From positions 6,138,001 to 6,202,000 of the forward strand of contig NZ_VLKE01000001.1 in the NCBI RefSeq assembly GCF_007830265.1: a stretch of DNA of 64,000 bases. The letters are read 5' to 3'. The notes under the pieces were generated by a model. It did no database searches, was not told where the DNA came from, and was given only the letters and a program-made list of their open reading frames with translations. Both the position numbers and the translations under genes were made by a program. Source of the DNA: Micromonospora olivasterospora (GTDB lineage Bacteria; Actinomycetota; Actinomycetes; Mycobacteriales; Micromonosporaceae). Positions 1 through 12,464 of the stretch are shown one piece after another. Each line of letters opens with the position of its first letter. Position 1 is the first letter of the stretch.

Positions 1-3000
1 GGATCGGCGACCCACCCACGTCCGGCATCTTCTGCCACAAATTCCAGACCGAAGTTTGGGGGATGAGGCCACCGGACCAAAACTCCACTGAATCGGGGTC
101 GTAGGGGCGATCGTCGGGGCCGGGCTGACCATTCAGCGATTTGGCCCAGTCGTTCACCCACTCCCTCAGCGTTTCCTCAGCCGTCTGCCCCTCGTCGGGC
201 AGTTCAATCCCGTCTGGGAGTTGCCTGATCGCCAACATCTCACGGAGGTTGCGACCGCCCTCCACCGGCCGGAAGCCAACCACATCCTGCCGAATGATCG
301 TGGCGGGAAGGTAGTGGCCGGGATTGTCGGGATCGTCCAGCAGGGTGACCCGCGGGCCCTCCTGTGGACTGGGGATGTCGGTCATCTCGATGTCGCCCGG
401 GGCAAGGCCCTCCAACTCCTCCGACGCCGGCGACCACGCCCGACCGCCAAGGTCCCATTGCCCACCGAACGGACCCGGCGCATCGATCGCACCCGTTCCC
501 GCAGCGCCAGGCAAGGGTTGCTGTGGACCGGGGACGCCGGTCATCTCGAGATCAGCAGTGTCCTGCGACTGCCCGCCCCCGCCCACACCCCCCACCACAG
601 CCGCCCTGCCCGTTCTCCGCGCTTCGCGGATCGCGTTCTTGCTGATGAGGCCGGCAGCCAACGTCTTCATCGAAATGCGATCGCCGCCGGCGGTGGTGCG
701 CCGCCTCTCCACCCTTCGGGCCCACTCTTGCATCAAGTACGCCGTCGTGTCGTTCAGTACGTTGTGTTTCCTTTTCAGAGATATCCCTTCTGGAAGCTTT
801 GCCTTCGTCTCCAGGAACTCGAGGAGGTTGCGGGGGCCGCCGTGGCTGGGCTCGAAGGCGACCATCTCCTTCAGCAGCTTTTTCTGCTCCTTGGTCAGCC
901 TGACCGGACCCGACTGCGACCCCGCGTCCTTCTTCCGCCACAACCTCGCGACCGCACTGTGGCTGATGAGGCCACCGGACCAAGAGACCACCGACCGCAA
1001 GCTGTAGAAAAAGCCGTCGGGGTCGGGCTGACCATTCAGCGATTTGGCCCAGTCGTCCACCCACTCCCTCAACGTCCCCTTAGCCCTCTGCCCCACGTCG
1101 GGCAGAAGCCTGGCTGGGAGCCTGTCCGCCAACCACGCACGGAGGTTCTCACCGTCCGCGCCGGGCCGGAAGCCAACCACGGCTTCTCGGGTGACGTACG
1201 CCTCCACCGGGAGCAGCCCTTGTGCCGTGGGCTCCTCCGCCGCGTGGGCCGGATCCGGCGCGTGGATTGCATCCGGGCCTGCGGCGTCGGGCGCGGGTTG
1301 CTGTGGACCCGGTTCCAGGTCCTTCGGCGGCATCTTGGGCGTCGAGAGATCCAGCTCGTCCCGCGGCACCGTCGATGGATCCCACCCACCGTCATCCCCC
1401 GACTCGTAACCGGGGAATCCTGGTGGCACGGCGTGACCGGCTTTCCAAACCTCTTGCGCGGAGGCTGGGCCCTGGGCCGCGCTGGCTGCGCCCTGCGGCC
1501 GTACCGCAGGTCCATTGCTGCCTACCACACCTGCGTAGTGGGGCTTGAGTACATTCACGATGTCCTGCAGGTCCTTCTCGGACAGACTGAGGACAGCGTC
1601 ATGCTTATGCGGGCCCATCAGCGACGCGTCTTCCCTGTCGGGAACACCGGCGCCGTGCACCACCTCATGCACATACACCGCAGGCTTCGCACCGGCCGCC
1701 CAACGCCACTGATCCGTCTCGCTACCCGCGGCAACGACCGTGACCTCCTGATGGGCCAGGTCGGGATCGTCCACGAACCGCACTTCCCACCGCAGCGGCT
1801 TGTCGACCTCCGGCAACTTCAACTGGCTCTTGTTCAACTCGTCGACACCCGCCAGAGTGTCCCGCATCACCTGCTCAACCGCGTCCTTTGGACCCTTCAC
1901 ATACAACCGCCGCTGGATGAGCCACTCATCCCCATCAGCCAGCGCAAACCGCACCGCGACCAACTCACCAAACAGCCGCCCCGGCCCACCCTTGCCGCCC
2001 CGGACTCCCGAGCCGTCGAACGGGACATCCTCTAACGCGAACGGATTCACTCCAGGCTTCGGCCGCCACAGCTCCGCATCAATCTCAACTTCACGACCCG
2101 GATCGCTCACCCTGTACACCGCCGCCGCGGTACCGCGACTTTCCTGGACCAGATACAGCAGACCGCTGCCGAGCAATTTCTGGATGTGCCGACTTACCGT
2201 CGACTTCGATATGCCTCGCCCGACGAGGCCGCTGGCGATGATGATCCCGTTGTCGTCCATAACGTTGATCAGCTCGTTCCAGAACGCCCGCAGCGGCTTC
2301 GGCTGCCGCATTGTGGGGGCGACGTGCTGGTCGTACAGCGGCCGGGCCTCATTCCGGCCGTGCACCCGCCGGCGGCCCGCAGGAAGGGCCGGCAGCGGTG
2401 GCCGACCCGGAGTGGTCACCCGGTACCGCGCCGCCCTGCCACCCTGACCTTGCCGGTCCAGCTGCAGCAGACCCCTGTCGAGCAATACCCTGATCAGGTC
2501 ATTTACCCTCTGCTGCTCTGTGGATGCCTTCTTGGCGAGGTCTGCCTCACTGGCGGTGATGATCCCGTCTTCCATGACAGCGATCAGGGCGTTCCACAAC
2601 CTCTTCAGAGGTACCTGGCTTCCGGTGGCGATGTGGCCGGCGTGCTGGTCGAACAGCTCCCGGGCCTCGTCCTTGTCGCGCACCCACTGGCGGCCCTCAG
2701 GAAGGTTCGGCAACGATGGCTGATCCGGATCGCCCACCCGGTACCGCGCCACCCCGCCACTGTGACCTTCATCGGCCCGCTGCAGCAGACCACTGCCGAG
2801 CAATACCTTGATCCGGCTACTCACCGTCGGCTGCTTTGTGGATGTCTCCCTAGCGAGGGTTGACGACCCGACGGCAATATTCCCGTTTTCGTCCATATGG
2901 CCGATCAGGGCGTTCCACAACCCCCCCAGAGCTGCCTTCTGCCTTGCGGTGGCGATGTGCCGGTCGAACAGCTCCTGGGCCGCCGCCCGGGCGCGCGCCA

Positions 3001-6000
3001 ACTGGCTACCCGCAGTGGGTTGGGGTTGGGGTTGGTCGGGGTGGAGTGTGGTGGGGGTGGTGGGTGGCTCGTGCGAGGCGCCGAGGTTTTCGCCGACCTG
3101 ATCGTCGATGCTCGACTGGCCGAAGTCGGTGGACATCGCCACCGGGGCCGTCGGGAACCGGCCGGTCATCTCGATGTCGCGCAGGGCCACGGTCGCCAAC
3201 TCGTCCGCCGTTGGCGACCACGCTCGACCGCCAAGGCTCCGCTCAGGCCCATCCAAAGCCGAATAGTCCTGAACAGGCAGGCCATCGCTTCCGAAAGCTG
3301 CCCCAAGGAACGGGTCTGGCTCATTGATCGCACCCGTTTCCGTAGCGCCAGGCAAGGCTTGCTGTGGACTGACGTCGGTCATCTCGACATCAGAAGTGTC
3401 CGGCGACTGCCCACCCCCGCCCTCACCGCCGGCCGACTGCCCGGCACCGTGCTCAAGAGCCGCCACACTGGCCGGATCCGGCGCGTCGACCCCACCCATG
3501 TCCGCCACCGGAGCCACCAGACGCCTTTCCGACATGGCGCCCGGCGAAGAATGTGGACTGAAGTTGCCGGTCATCTCGATGTCCTGCGAAGGCGGGGCCT
3601 CCTCCCCCTCCGACAACTCCGACCCCGCCCGGCCACCAGAGTCCACCTCTGGCCGACCAGGCATCGGCTGCCACCGATCTGCGACAGCCTCGATCGCTTC
3701 CCCCGAGAACGGTGAAGCCTGGTGCGACTGGTCCGGCCCCACGACAGAAACCAACCCAGTGCCGCCACCGACAGCCGCCCCTCCCGAAGCCGCCACACTG
3801 GCCGAGCCCTGCGCAGCATTGTCGGCAGGCAGCCATCCGAGCCGGCGGGCCTCGGCCACAGCACTCAGCCGCTTCTGCACAGCACCCAGCTGCTTCTCCA
3901 CGCGCAGCTTACGGTTCACCTCGGCGACGCGCCACTTTACGCTTGCCAGGGTTAGCCCAAGCCGGGCCACTATTTCGGAATTCGTCTCTCCCAACGCCAC
4001 GTAGGACAGCACTCTGATCTCTTCGTCGTTCAGCCGGCGATTCTCTTCGTCGTTCAGTTGGCGAGGACGCGGATGTGACCCGCTCGGCGCCCCGAACCCC
4101 TCGGGTAGCGGGCCAGAATACGGCTGTGACCCGCCCGCGTCCTCCTTCCACGCCCTGTAGACCCCCGCCTGGCTGATGAGGTCGCCGGACAGCGTGGCTA
4201 CGTCGGCTTGGGTAAGGGCCTTCTTCGTTCGGGCCCAATCTCTCAGCAAGTGCCTCGTGTGCTCGTTTAGTAGTCGACCGCGTCTTTCTAGGCTTATCCA
4301 CTCCGGACGCTCCTGCTGGCTTTCCAGGAACTCCTTCAGGTTGCTTGGGCCATTGTCGCCGGGCTGGAAGGCGACCATTCTCTCCAGCCACTGTTCCCGC
4401 TCCTCTAGCCACCGTTCCCGCGCCGTTGGGTCAGGACCCTGCTGTTCCCCGCCTCCGTCCACCTGCGGCTCGTCCACCCAAGAAAGCGTCACTGACCCTT
4501 CGCTGATGAGGCCACCGGACCAGAGGTCCACCAAAAGGGGGCTGTAGGGATGGCCGTGGGGGCCGCGCAAGACATTCAGCGATTTGACCCAGTCGTTCAC
4601 CCAATCCCTCAACGGCCCCTCAGCCGGCCCCTCGCGGGGCAGTTTGATCACCTCAACCGTCCGCCCCTCGTCGAGCAGTTCAATCCCGGCTAGGAGTCTC
4701 CTGTCCGCCAGCCACGCACGGAGACTGGGACCACCCTTGACGGGCCGGAAGCCAACCACGTCTTCTCGAGTGACGACGCCGGCGGGGATGTAGTGGCCCG
4801 GGTTGTCGGGGTCGTCCAGCAGGGTGACCCGCCGACCCTCCGACGGCCCATACGCCTCCACCAGGCGCAGCCCTTCCCCCGTGGACTCCACCACACGAAT
4901 CCGACTACGGGTGGCGTCAGCCAACGACGGCAGCAAGAACCGCCGCGCCGAAGCGGCCGACCCGCTGCCAACCCGCTGCCGCAACACCTCCGCCGGCAAC
5001 CCCGCCCTACTCTCGACCAGCCAGTGACCAACCCGATCCTGCAAGAACGTGCTCACCCGCGCCAGCCGCGGCCCACCACCCCGCCCTAACTCCGCCCGCA
5101 CCCCGTCAGGATCCGACAAGAACCCCGCCAGATCCGCGTCCAGATCCGGCCTCAAAAACTTCCCCACCCACAATGGATTTTCAGCCACAAACGCCGACAA
5201 CAGCGAACGATCATCCGGCACCCCCACCGGCGCATCGATCCCACCCGTTCCCGCAGCATCAGGCATGGGTTGCTGTGGACTGGGGACGTCGGTCATCACG
5301 AGATCAGCAGGGTCCTGCGACTGCCCTGCCGGCACGACCCCGGCCGACCCAGCAGACTCGTCCGGTTCCAGCTTTGGCGACAGCCTGGGCGTCGAGAAAT
5401 CCAGAGCCTCCGGCGGCACCGTCGAAAACCGATTGAAACCACCGGCGTCGTCCGACTCGTAACCGGGGAATCCTGGTGGCACGGCGTGACCGGCTTCCCA
5501 AACCTTTTGCGCGGAGGCCGGGCCCTGGGCTGCGCTGGCGGCGCCCTCCGGCCGTACCGCAGGTCCATCACTGCCCACCACACCCGCGTAGTGAGGCTTG
5601 AGAACATCCACGATGTCCTGCAGATCCTTCGCAGACAGACTCAGGACAGCGTCATGCTTATGCGGGCCCATCAGCGACGCGTCTTTCCTGTCCGGAACAC
5701 CGGCCCCGTGCACCACCTCATGCACATACACCGCAGGCGTTTCACCGGCCGCCCAATGGCGCTGGTTCGTTTCGCTACCCGGAGCACCGACCGTGACCAC
5801 CTGATGGGCCGAATCGCGATCGTCCACGAACCGCACTTCCCACCGCAGCTCCTTGCCGACCTCCGGCAACGTCGGCGGGTTTTCGTTCAATGCGTCGACA
5901 CCCGCCTGAGTGGCCTCCTGCACCTGCTCGACCGCGTCCGGCTGGCCCTCGACATACAGCCGCCGGCGGATAGTCCACGAATCCGGAGCCGGAACCAATT

Positions 6001-7094
6001 CGTACCGCACCGCGATCAACTCACCGAACAGCCGCCCCGGCCCACCGCCATCGAGCGGGTCCACGCCAGGCTTCGGCCGCCACAGTTCCGCGTCGATCTC
6101 GATCGTGGGGCGGAGGTGGTTGGCGAGGGTGTGGAGGGCGGTTTGGTGGGCGGGGGTGGTGGTGTTGGTGGCGAGGGTGTTGAGGGTGTCTGCCCAGTGT
6201 TTGCGTTGGTCGGGGGTGAGGTTGTGGTGGGCGTCGGTGAGCGCGGCGAGGTCGATGTTGACAGGTTGGTCGTCGAGGATGCCGGCGGTGAGGTGGAGGA
6301 TGTCGGCGTCGGCGTCGGCGCCGGGTGTGGGGTCGGGGTGGTGGTAGGCGAGGTCGGCGAGGGCTTTGACGGCGGTGGGGTCTGCGAGTTCGGGGCGGGT
6401 GAGCAGGCGGGTGAGGTGTTGTTGCCGGTTGGTGGGGGCGCTGGTAGCGGGGGTGTCGGCGTGGGGGGTGTCGGCGTGGAGGTATTGATAGGCGTCGTTG
6501 ATGTGGCCGTATTGGGCGAGGGTGAGTAGGGCGTGGTGGGGTGCGCTGGGGGTTTCTCGGGTGTGGAGTCGCCGGTAGGTGTCGTCGGTGAGGAGGTCGT
6601 GTTGGTGGGTGTCGAGGTAGTGGTGGGATTCGGTCGGGTCGGTGATGGTCAGCCACTGGTCGAGGGTGTCGGGGGCGGGTGGTGTGGGGTGGTGGATGAC
6701 GTGTGCGGGCGGGGGCGCGGGCGGGGGTGGGGTGGTTGTGGTGGTGACGGTGCCGGCCCAGGAGCCGGCGGGTTTGGGTAGTGCGGGGATGAGTCCGTCG
6801 GGGGTGGTGACGTTTTGCCAGGCGCGGGCGAGGTCGGCGGCGGAGTTGGCGGTGGAGGCGGTGATCGCGGTGTGGAGGTTTTCGGTTTGTTCGGCGGTGA
6901 GGTTGTCGAGCAGTTCGTTGACGTGGCGGCGGTCGGTGCGGGCGTTGATGTCGTCGGTGAGGGTGCTGATGTCGGCGGCTGTGGTGTCGGGTAGCCGGTT
7001 GGTGAGGGTGTGCAGGGTGGGCTGCCAGTTGTGGCGGTGGTCGGTGTGCCGGGTGGAGGCGATGGCCCGGTAGGTGTCCAGCATGGTGGTGGCG
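1..7094 (-). CDS. Giant protein segment 7: metzincins plus DNA-binding-like array (runs off left edge)
   Basis: The frame is open, with no stop, from 7,094 to position 1 (about 2,364 codons). Order: the rest of the helical block (to 6,110); a metzincin with HEVVHGAGVPD (5.56-6.11 kb); a Cys-less OTU-like domain (4.79-5.24 kb); modules A and B (4.15-4.76 kb); a LuxR-type HTH (3.84-4.07 kb); EMT-motif linkers; three winged-helix units (2.1-3.0 kb); a second metzincin (1.53-2.10 kb); A and B again (0.6-1.2 kb); an OTU-like tail; and a further A copy (0.035-0.295 kb). A 4,053-base spacing separates the near-identical metzincin ends, so this is an internal macro-duplication. The C-terminus is outside the window. 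Confidence 0.75.
35..295 (-). repeat. HTH-like module, copy 6 (type A)
   Basis: It runs VVGFRPVEGGRNLREMLAIR to FWSGGLIPQTSVWNLWQK. It follows the OTU-like tail at 300-370. The array probably continues beyond the left edge. Confidence 0.65.
600..1205 (-). repeat. HTH-like modules, copies 4 (type A) and 5 (type B)
   Basis: Type A (930-1,205) runs VVGFRPGADGENLRAWLADR to WSGGLISHSAVARLWRKK. Type B (600-870) runs MVAFEPSHGGPRNLLEFLET to LAAGLISKNAIREARRTG. The A-B order repeats that seen at 4.1-4.8 kb. Confidence 0.65.
1530..2095 (-). other. Metzincin domain, copy 4 (HEVVHGAGVPD with Met-turn)
   Basis: This domain is closely similar to copy 3 and offset about 4,053 bases, with HEVVHGAGVPD (first His codon 1,667-1,669) and SLMGPHKHD. 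It has an extra short insert (VPFDGSGVRGGKGG) after EIDAELWRPKPGVNPF. It follows directly on the third winged-helix unit. Confidence 0.75.
2095..3000 (-). repeat. Three tandem winged-helix units
   Basis: The units are near 2,730-3,000, 2,400-2,640 and 2,095-2,320, with a period of about 315 bases. Each has LWNALI(G/A)xM or FWNELINVM, a short strand (NIAV, IITA, IIIA), an HTH (STLARETSTKQPTVSSRIKV; LAKKASTEQQRVNDLIRVLL; LVGRGISKSTVSRHIQKLLG) and a wing (GLLxxxxxGxxGxxARYRV). The first two units are joined by (A/L)P(E/A)GRxxxxxxEAR. Confidence 0.7.
3835..4065 (-). other. LuxR/GerE-type HTH domain inside the giant protein
   Basis: LNDEEIRVLSYVALGETNSE, then IVARLGLTLASVKWRVAEVNRKL and GAVQKRLSAVAEARRLGWL, fits the LuxR C-terminal family (LTxREreVLxLxAxGxsNxEIAxxLxlsxxTVkxhvxxixxKL). 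The four-helix pattern is complete, with glutamate, Gly-turn and Val-Lys in the recognition helix. Such a domain is unexpected in a T7SS-exported polypeptide. Confidence 0.7.
4145..4765 (-). repeat. HTH-like modules, copies 2 (type A) and 3 (type B)
   Basis: Type A (4,470-4,765) starts VVGFRPVKGGPSLRAWLADR and ends LWSGGLISEGSVTLSW. Type B (4,145-4,385) starts MVAFQPGDNGPSNLKEFLES and ends LSGDLISQAGVYRAWKED. The last 20 or so residues of each have the spacing of a helix-turn-helix (short helix, G/S turn, recognition-like helix with V and W). The LuxR-type HTH follows directly. Confidence 0.65.
4790..5240 (-). other. OTU-like domain lacking catalytic cysteine, copy 2
   Basis: PDDRSLLSAFVAEN, FLQDRVGHWLVESRAGLPAEV, and IRVVESTGEGLRLVEAYG followed by LLDDPDNPGHYIPA follow the same plan as the 31-32 kb copy. 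Here Ser occupies the position of the OTU nucleophile, and the C-terminal HY is kept. A lone C-terminal piece (VTLLDDPDNPGHYLPA) recurs at about 300-370. Confidence 0.45.
5560..6110 (-). other. Metzincin domain, copy 3 (HEVVHGAGVPD with Met-turn)
   Basis: It begins EIDAELWRPKPGVDP. HEVVHGAGVPD (first His codon 5,720-5,722) fits HExxHxxGxxD, the snapalysin-type variant of the metzincin zinc site. The downstream SLMGPHKHDAVLSLS then KDLQDIVDVLKPHY fits the Met-turn and final helix. All elements of an active enzyme appear present. Confidence 0.75.
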
Positions 7095-7816
7095 GGTCGA
7101 GGACGGCGGCCACGGCGCGTAGGACGGTGGAGTCGGTGGTGGTGTGCGGGTCCGCGTCTGGTGTGGGGTCCGGGTCGGCGGTGATGAGGTCGGCCAGTGC
7201 GCGTAGGCCGGCGGGGGTGGCCGGGTTGTCGGGGTTGACGGCGGCGACGGCTTGGGTGATCACGTGGTGGCGGGCTGCCGGGTCGGGGGATTGGAGGTAT
7301 TGGTAGGCGGTGGTGTGTTGGCCGGTGCGGATGGTGTCGAGGAGGGCCCGGTGCAGCGGGGCCGTCGGGTCGGTGGAGCTGGTCCGGGTGGCGAGTTGTT
7401 CCGCGGTGGTGTCGGCCTGTAGGGCGGTGAGGTTGTCCTGGGTGAATTGTTGTGCGGCGGTCCAGTTGTCGTGGTGCAGGAGCCAGCTGGTGAGTACGTC
7501 GGGTTCGATCAGGGTGATGGCGTGGGCGTGGTCGAGGACGTCGTGGAACTGTGCGGGGGTGAGGGGGCGTTCGGTGGGGCCGGGGGTGAGTGGGTCCAGG
7601 AGCCGGTAGGTGCCGTCGGTGTCGATGCGTGCGGCGGCGGCGCCGAGGGGTCGGGCGATCCACAGTCGGGTGCCGGGTCGCAGGGTGGGTGGGCGTTGGG
7701 TCAGTGGTCCGGTGGTGGTCCATCCGGGGGGCAGGGTGGGGGCGAGGAGTCGCCGGGTGCGGCCGGCTCGTGTCTGTGGGGTGTCGGTGTCGTGGCGGGG
7801 AATCGTGGGGGCGGTG
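7095..7816 (-). CDS. Giant protein segment 6: second helical-repeat block, first part
   Basis: It encodes IPRHDTDTPQTRAGRTRRLLAPTLPPGW and onward to DSTVLRAVAAVLDP. This is clearly paralogous to 22.4-23.3 kb (shared TLRPGTRLWI, TLIEPDVLTSWLL and ALLDTIRTGQ/ALLDAIRAGQ). The frame is lost at the GGG run 7,094-7,096; uncorrected it runs out of sense to a stop at 6,649. Confidence 0.75.
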
Positions 7817-10800
7817 GGGCGGTGGTGGGTTCGCCGGGTAGGTGCTGGGTGATCCATTTCAGGGCGCGGTCGTCGGCGCGGTCGCGGACTTTGGGGGCGG
7901 GGTCGGTGAGTTCGCGGAGGAGGGTGGCGTGGTTGTCGGCGTCGGTGAGGACGGTTTCGGGGATGCCGAATTTCAGGGCGTTGTCTTTGGTGGTGGTGAT
8001 TTCGGTCGCGCCGTACGCGGTGACGGTTACGGTTTTGTCGCCCTTGCGGACGGTGATGTCGTAGGTGACGGGGATGTAGATGAGGTAGACCTGGTTGTCT
8101 CCCCGGTTCCAGTTACGGACCTCGGTGGAGGCGGTGACGTCGGTGCGGGTGATCCCGACTTGCGCGTAGGCGCCGGTGGCGTCGATGTTGCCGCGGGTGG
8201 CACCGGAGGGGTCGGCGGGGATGCTCGCGCCGCCGGTGAGGGTGTGGGTTTTCCGTTGGATCGCCTGGTTCGCCTGCTGCATCAGGACGGTTTCGTGGTC
8301 GTATTTCTCCAGCTCGGCCTTCGAGACGGTGGAGACCTGCAGGCTCGGGTTGAGTTCCGCGCGGACGGTGATGTCGACGTTGTCGTAGGCGGCGTTTCCG
8401 GAGACCAGGGACGTGAACTGTTTCCCGTGCTCGGTCATCATCGGGCCGATGTTCTTGGCCAGTTTGTCGTTGGTGAGTTGGGTGGCGGACGGGTGGACGT
8501 GGTAGGCGTGCTGTTTGGTCAGCAGGCCGGTCGAGTCCACCGCGTCGAAGATCGCTTTGACGCCGTAGGCGCCGGCGACGCGGTCCCACATGTCCAGCGG
8601 GCGGGTGGTCAGCGGGATGTTGAGGCCGACGGGTGGCTGGTTACGCAGCCGTAGTGTTTCCAGCGGCACGGCCACCGCTTTGTTCTCCACGACCTCGCCG
8701 GAGACCGCCTCGACGCCGCGTAGCGCACCGAAGGTGCCGCCACGCTCGGACTTGATTTCCTCGATGATGTATTCGAAGACGACGTCCTGGTCGAACTGGG
8801 CGGTCTTGTTGAGTCGGGCTCCTTCCATCCGGAGGTCGTTGCCGCCCACGCCGTCGATGACGTCGTTGCGCTGGTATTTCCCGGAGGAGGCTCCCCCGCG
8901 CAGGACCACCGCGTCGGGTACGACGCCTTGACCGCCGGCGGCGACCGCGGCGGTGTAGCCGAACCCGTCTATCTCCCGGCGGGCCTTCAGGTTCGCCTCG
9001 TTGTCGCGTCGGTAGACCTTCAAACCGGTGGGGCCGTCCTGCGGGTTTTCCGCCTTCCCGATCGGCCGGGCCTCGATCAGCACGTAGAAGCGGCGGCCAC
9101 CGCTTTCGATCAGCCAGCCCTTACCGCCGTCGCGCAGCTGCGCCACACTCGCTTCGGTCCAGGTGGGCAGCGATGCGACCTTGTTGGCCAGATCGTCACC
9201 GCCGAGCTGGGCCGCTTTCGCGGTCAGGTCGGCGATCAGCGGGCCGTGACCGGAGGCGCTGTCCGCGCTGGTGTGCTGCCCGATCCACATCGTGGAGAAA
9301 CTGTGGTTGTCGGTCAGGCTGGCCGGAGGCAGCGGCGACATGCCCCACAACGGCGCCGACGAGTCGGCGGGCTCACCGGCGGGAACAAGACGGTACGGGT
9401 CGTCGAACTTCGCCCGGTGCCGCTGCACGTCGGTGACCCGCACGTTGACGAAAACCTCACCGGTGTGGACGACCGGGGGCCCACCCGGCACCGGGACCGT
9501 GAACTCCACCTCGGAGCGGACCCACACGAACTTGTTGTCCTGGTATCCGGCGCGATAGTTACCGAGCGTGTCCACCCGGGAGTGCTCCTGGCCGGAGCCG
9601 ACGGTGAACCGGCCGGTGCCGGTGACGCCGACGGTCCACCCGTCACGGTCCGGAAGCCACCTGGCCGCCTCACTGTCGAGACCCAGCCCGCCCCTGACGA
9701 TGACGTCGTTGTAGACCAGGGCCATCCTGCCCTGTTCCGCGCCGTCCTGGCCCTCCTGAACCTGCTGGTTGTACGGGAACCAGAACTTGTCGACCCGCGG
9801 CCTGCCCAGCAACCTCGTCTGCAACCCGATCGTCACCGGACCCACCGGCAACGTGCCCGCGCCGAACAACGACCGCAACACCAACGACGTGAACAACGAC
9901 GGAGTGAACGCCTTCCACACATTGGCCGCCCCCACCCGGCCCGTCGCCACCAGACCAGCGGACAACTCCGCAAAACCGGTAGGGTCAGCGATCGCATAGA
10001 TCTGAATACCCTCGGTGGCCAGCGCGGAAGGCGTCCGCGGCGACGGCGTGCCATCCTGCGGCGGACCGGCCACCAGCGCGGTCTCATCCGCCACCGACGG
10101 CGTGCCCTCGGGGAGGGAGACGGGCGCACCGAGCAGGGCGGTCTCGTCGGTCTCCGGCAGCGGTGGCAGCGGCGTGCCGTCGACCGGCGGCGGGTCGGCC
10201 AGGACGTCGGGTTGCAGCACGTCCGCCGAGCCCTTGACGCTGCCCCACTGCATGGGCTCGCCGTCGCCGATGAGCCCGAACAGGTGCAACCGCAGGTCAG
10301 CCCTGTACCGCGCCGCCGGCAGCTTCTGCCCGTCGGTGTCGGCGGTCAGGTAGCTGGACAGGTTCCGGCCCTGCTTCGCCGACGGGTACGTGGTCCTACG
10401 CGCCGTCGCGCCCGCAGGAACCGGATTCGGAGCCCCGGGATCCCGGCCGACGCCGTCGACGTTCGTCAGGCCACCGGTGACGTTACGCGCGTAGATGATG
10501 TCCATGTCGGTCACCGCGACCTGGATCTCGTACGGCGTCATCTCGACGAACCGGCTGCCGGTCACCTCGGCGGACAGACCGCCGAGCAGAGTCCGGCTGG
10601 GGTCTGTGGGCGCATCCGGATGCGGCAACTCGATCGTCACACCGGGCCGGCTCCCACCCGCGCCGAACAGGTCGACACGACGCGACAGCAAATTGTCGTC
10701 GGCCAACTCGTCGACCAACCGGACCCAGTTCCGGTGGGCCTGGTCCGGTTTGTTGATACCCGCGCCGGTAGGGCCCGCCACCTGCGCCAACGCCTGGAAC

Positions 10801-12464
10801 GGGGTCTGCCCCTGCTCCCCCCGCGCGGCCGCCGGCAGGTAACCCAGATCCACCAGGCGCGGAACGACCCGGTTGTAGATCGCCCGGTTACCGTCGATCT
10901 TCTCGACGTGATCCATGCCCAGACCCGCGCCGGGACGCCACCACTGCTGGCGGCGGCGATCCTTCGCCGGTTCCACCACCCCGTCCGCGACGCGCGGCGC
11001 GGGCGCGCCCATCGCGTCCAGCAACGCGACCATCCGCTGGCTGAGGGTCCGCTTCTTCTCGCTACCCGCGTCAGGCTTCGCCACCTCGGCCTGCATACGC
11101 TCGACCAGTTTCGGGTTGGCAACGAACAACCGCTGCCCATCGGCGCGGCGCAGGTGGTACACGTCCACGGCGGCCAGCAACGCGTCGGCGGAACCGCCGT
11201 CCACCACCACGTTGTCGATCCTGGACGTCACCTCACCGTTGCTGGTCGCCTCCACGTTGAGCTTCGGGGCGAAATCGAAACCGACGGCCTGCAGCAGACC
11301 ACCGAGCCGCTTCGACGACGTGATCAGAGCCCGGTGATTACGGCCCGCCTCCTGGCCCCGATGCCACCGATGACGTACCCCGAACCCGAAGCGAAGACCA
11401 CGGGGAATCTTGATCTGGCCGAAGAACCCGCCACCGGCCCGCCGCCCCCGATCCGCGCCGGCCATACTCCGCGCGATGTTTCCCCGAATGTCGTCGAACC
11501 GCAGCTCGTTACTCATGTCGACCTCGCTGCGCTTGACCACCGAGGTGATCTGCGCATCAGTCAACGTGAGGTTCAGACTCCGGCCGCCACGCACCTCGTT
11601 GATGCGGAACATCCGCTGAATGTCGTCGCCCGAGTACCGCAGCTTGTCCAACTTGATCGCCAGATCAGTGTTGTTCAGCTTGCCCTCCACGACCGGCCCC
11701 CAGAAGGCGAAATCGTCCGGCGACAACTGCTGACGCAACACGGTCATCACCCGCGCGACCAGATCCAACCTGGTGACCGCGAAGTCAAGCTTCTCCAGCG
11801 GAAACTCGGAACGGTCGCTGATCTGTTTGGGCACCAGATAGTCCGGGTCCACCAGATGCGGATGCGCATCCGGACCGGTGGCCGCCGGGTCCGACGGGCC
11901 GCCATTGTTCCGCAGCGTCTCGTCATGCGGCAACAACGCCTGCGCCACCAGATACGGCACCGTGTCACGGCGGACATCCCCCCCGGCGGTGGTGAACGTG
12001 AAGTCCCGCCACCTGCCGGTCGCACGGTCCTGCACCCGGGCCACCCACGCCACATCCACCTCGACCCGGCCACCGTCCTCCTTCATCCGCAGGAACTGGT
12101 ACCGCGCCGGATTGTTCGACACGAACGACCGGGAACCCCACTGACGCGAGTGCAACACCTGGCCGCCGACCTCGCCCTTCACCCCCACGCCAGCCTGATA
12201 ACCCCCCAACACCTCACCAAGGAACAAACTCCCGTCAAACCGAGAGCCACCCGCCTCCCGGTAAGCGAACCACCGCAACTCCGCCTTACCCGCCGCAAGA
12301 GTGCTCCCGCCCTTACCCCGCTTCACCCAGTTCCCCGCACCGCTGACCGGCTTACCCACCGGCACCGGCCACAACCGGACACCAAACGAACCATCAGCCG
12401 TCTCCAGCGCGATCCCCTCATCGAACGCCTTCCCCAACGACGACTTCAGCTTCGCCTCCACCAC
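7817..12464 (-). CDS. Giant protein segment 5: second beta-rich region
   Basis: There are about 1,550 sense codons; the formal stop lies at 7,701 after out-of-frame sequence. The sequence is dominated by alternating hydrophobic/polar beta strands (ARYQFLRM, RVEVDVAWVARVQDR, KFVWVRSEVEFTVPVPGG), separated by Gly/Asp turns. It resembles in texture, though not clearly in sequence, the 23.5-29.65 kb region. It ends ALKWITQHLPGEPTT, equivalent to AREWITEGLPTRS at the end of the first beta region. In both places the HDTD(S/T)PQTRAG helical block follows, so this is a second copy of a beta-rich plus helical super-unit. No catalytic motif was recognised. Confidence 0.75.

Larger units (their letters stand above)
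360..5310 (-). repeat. Dispersed D-(I/L/V)-EMT-(G/D) short motifs in linkers
   Basis: DIEMTD/DIEMTG/DLEMTG/DVEMTD/DLVMTD occurs at about 380, 545, 3,165, 3,375, 3,575 and 5,295. It usually stands before PSPQQP-like sequence and after SQDxAD. The copies sit in linkers between the protease and HTH units. Their regular placement suggests a binding or cleavage motif (inference). Confidence 0.6.
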
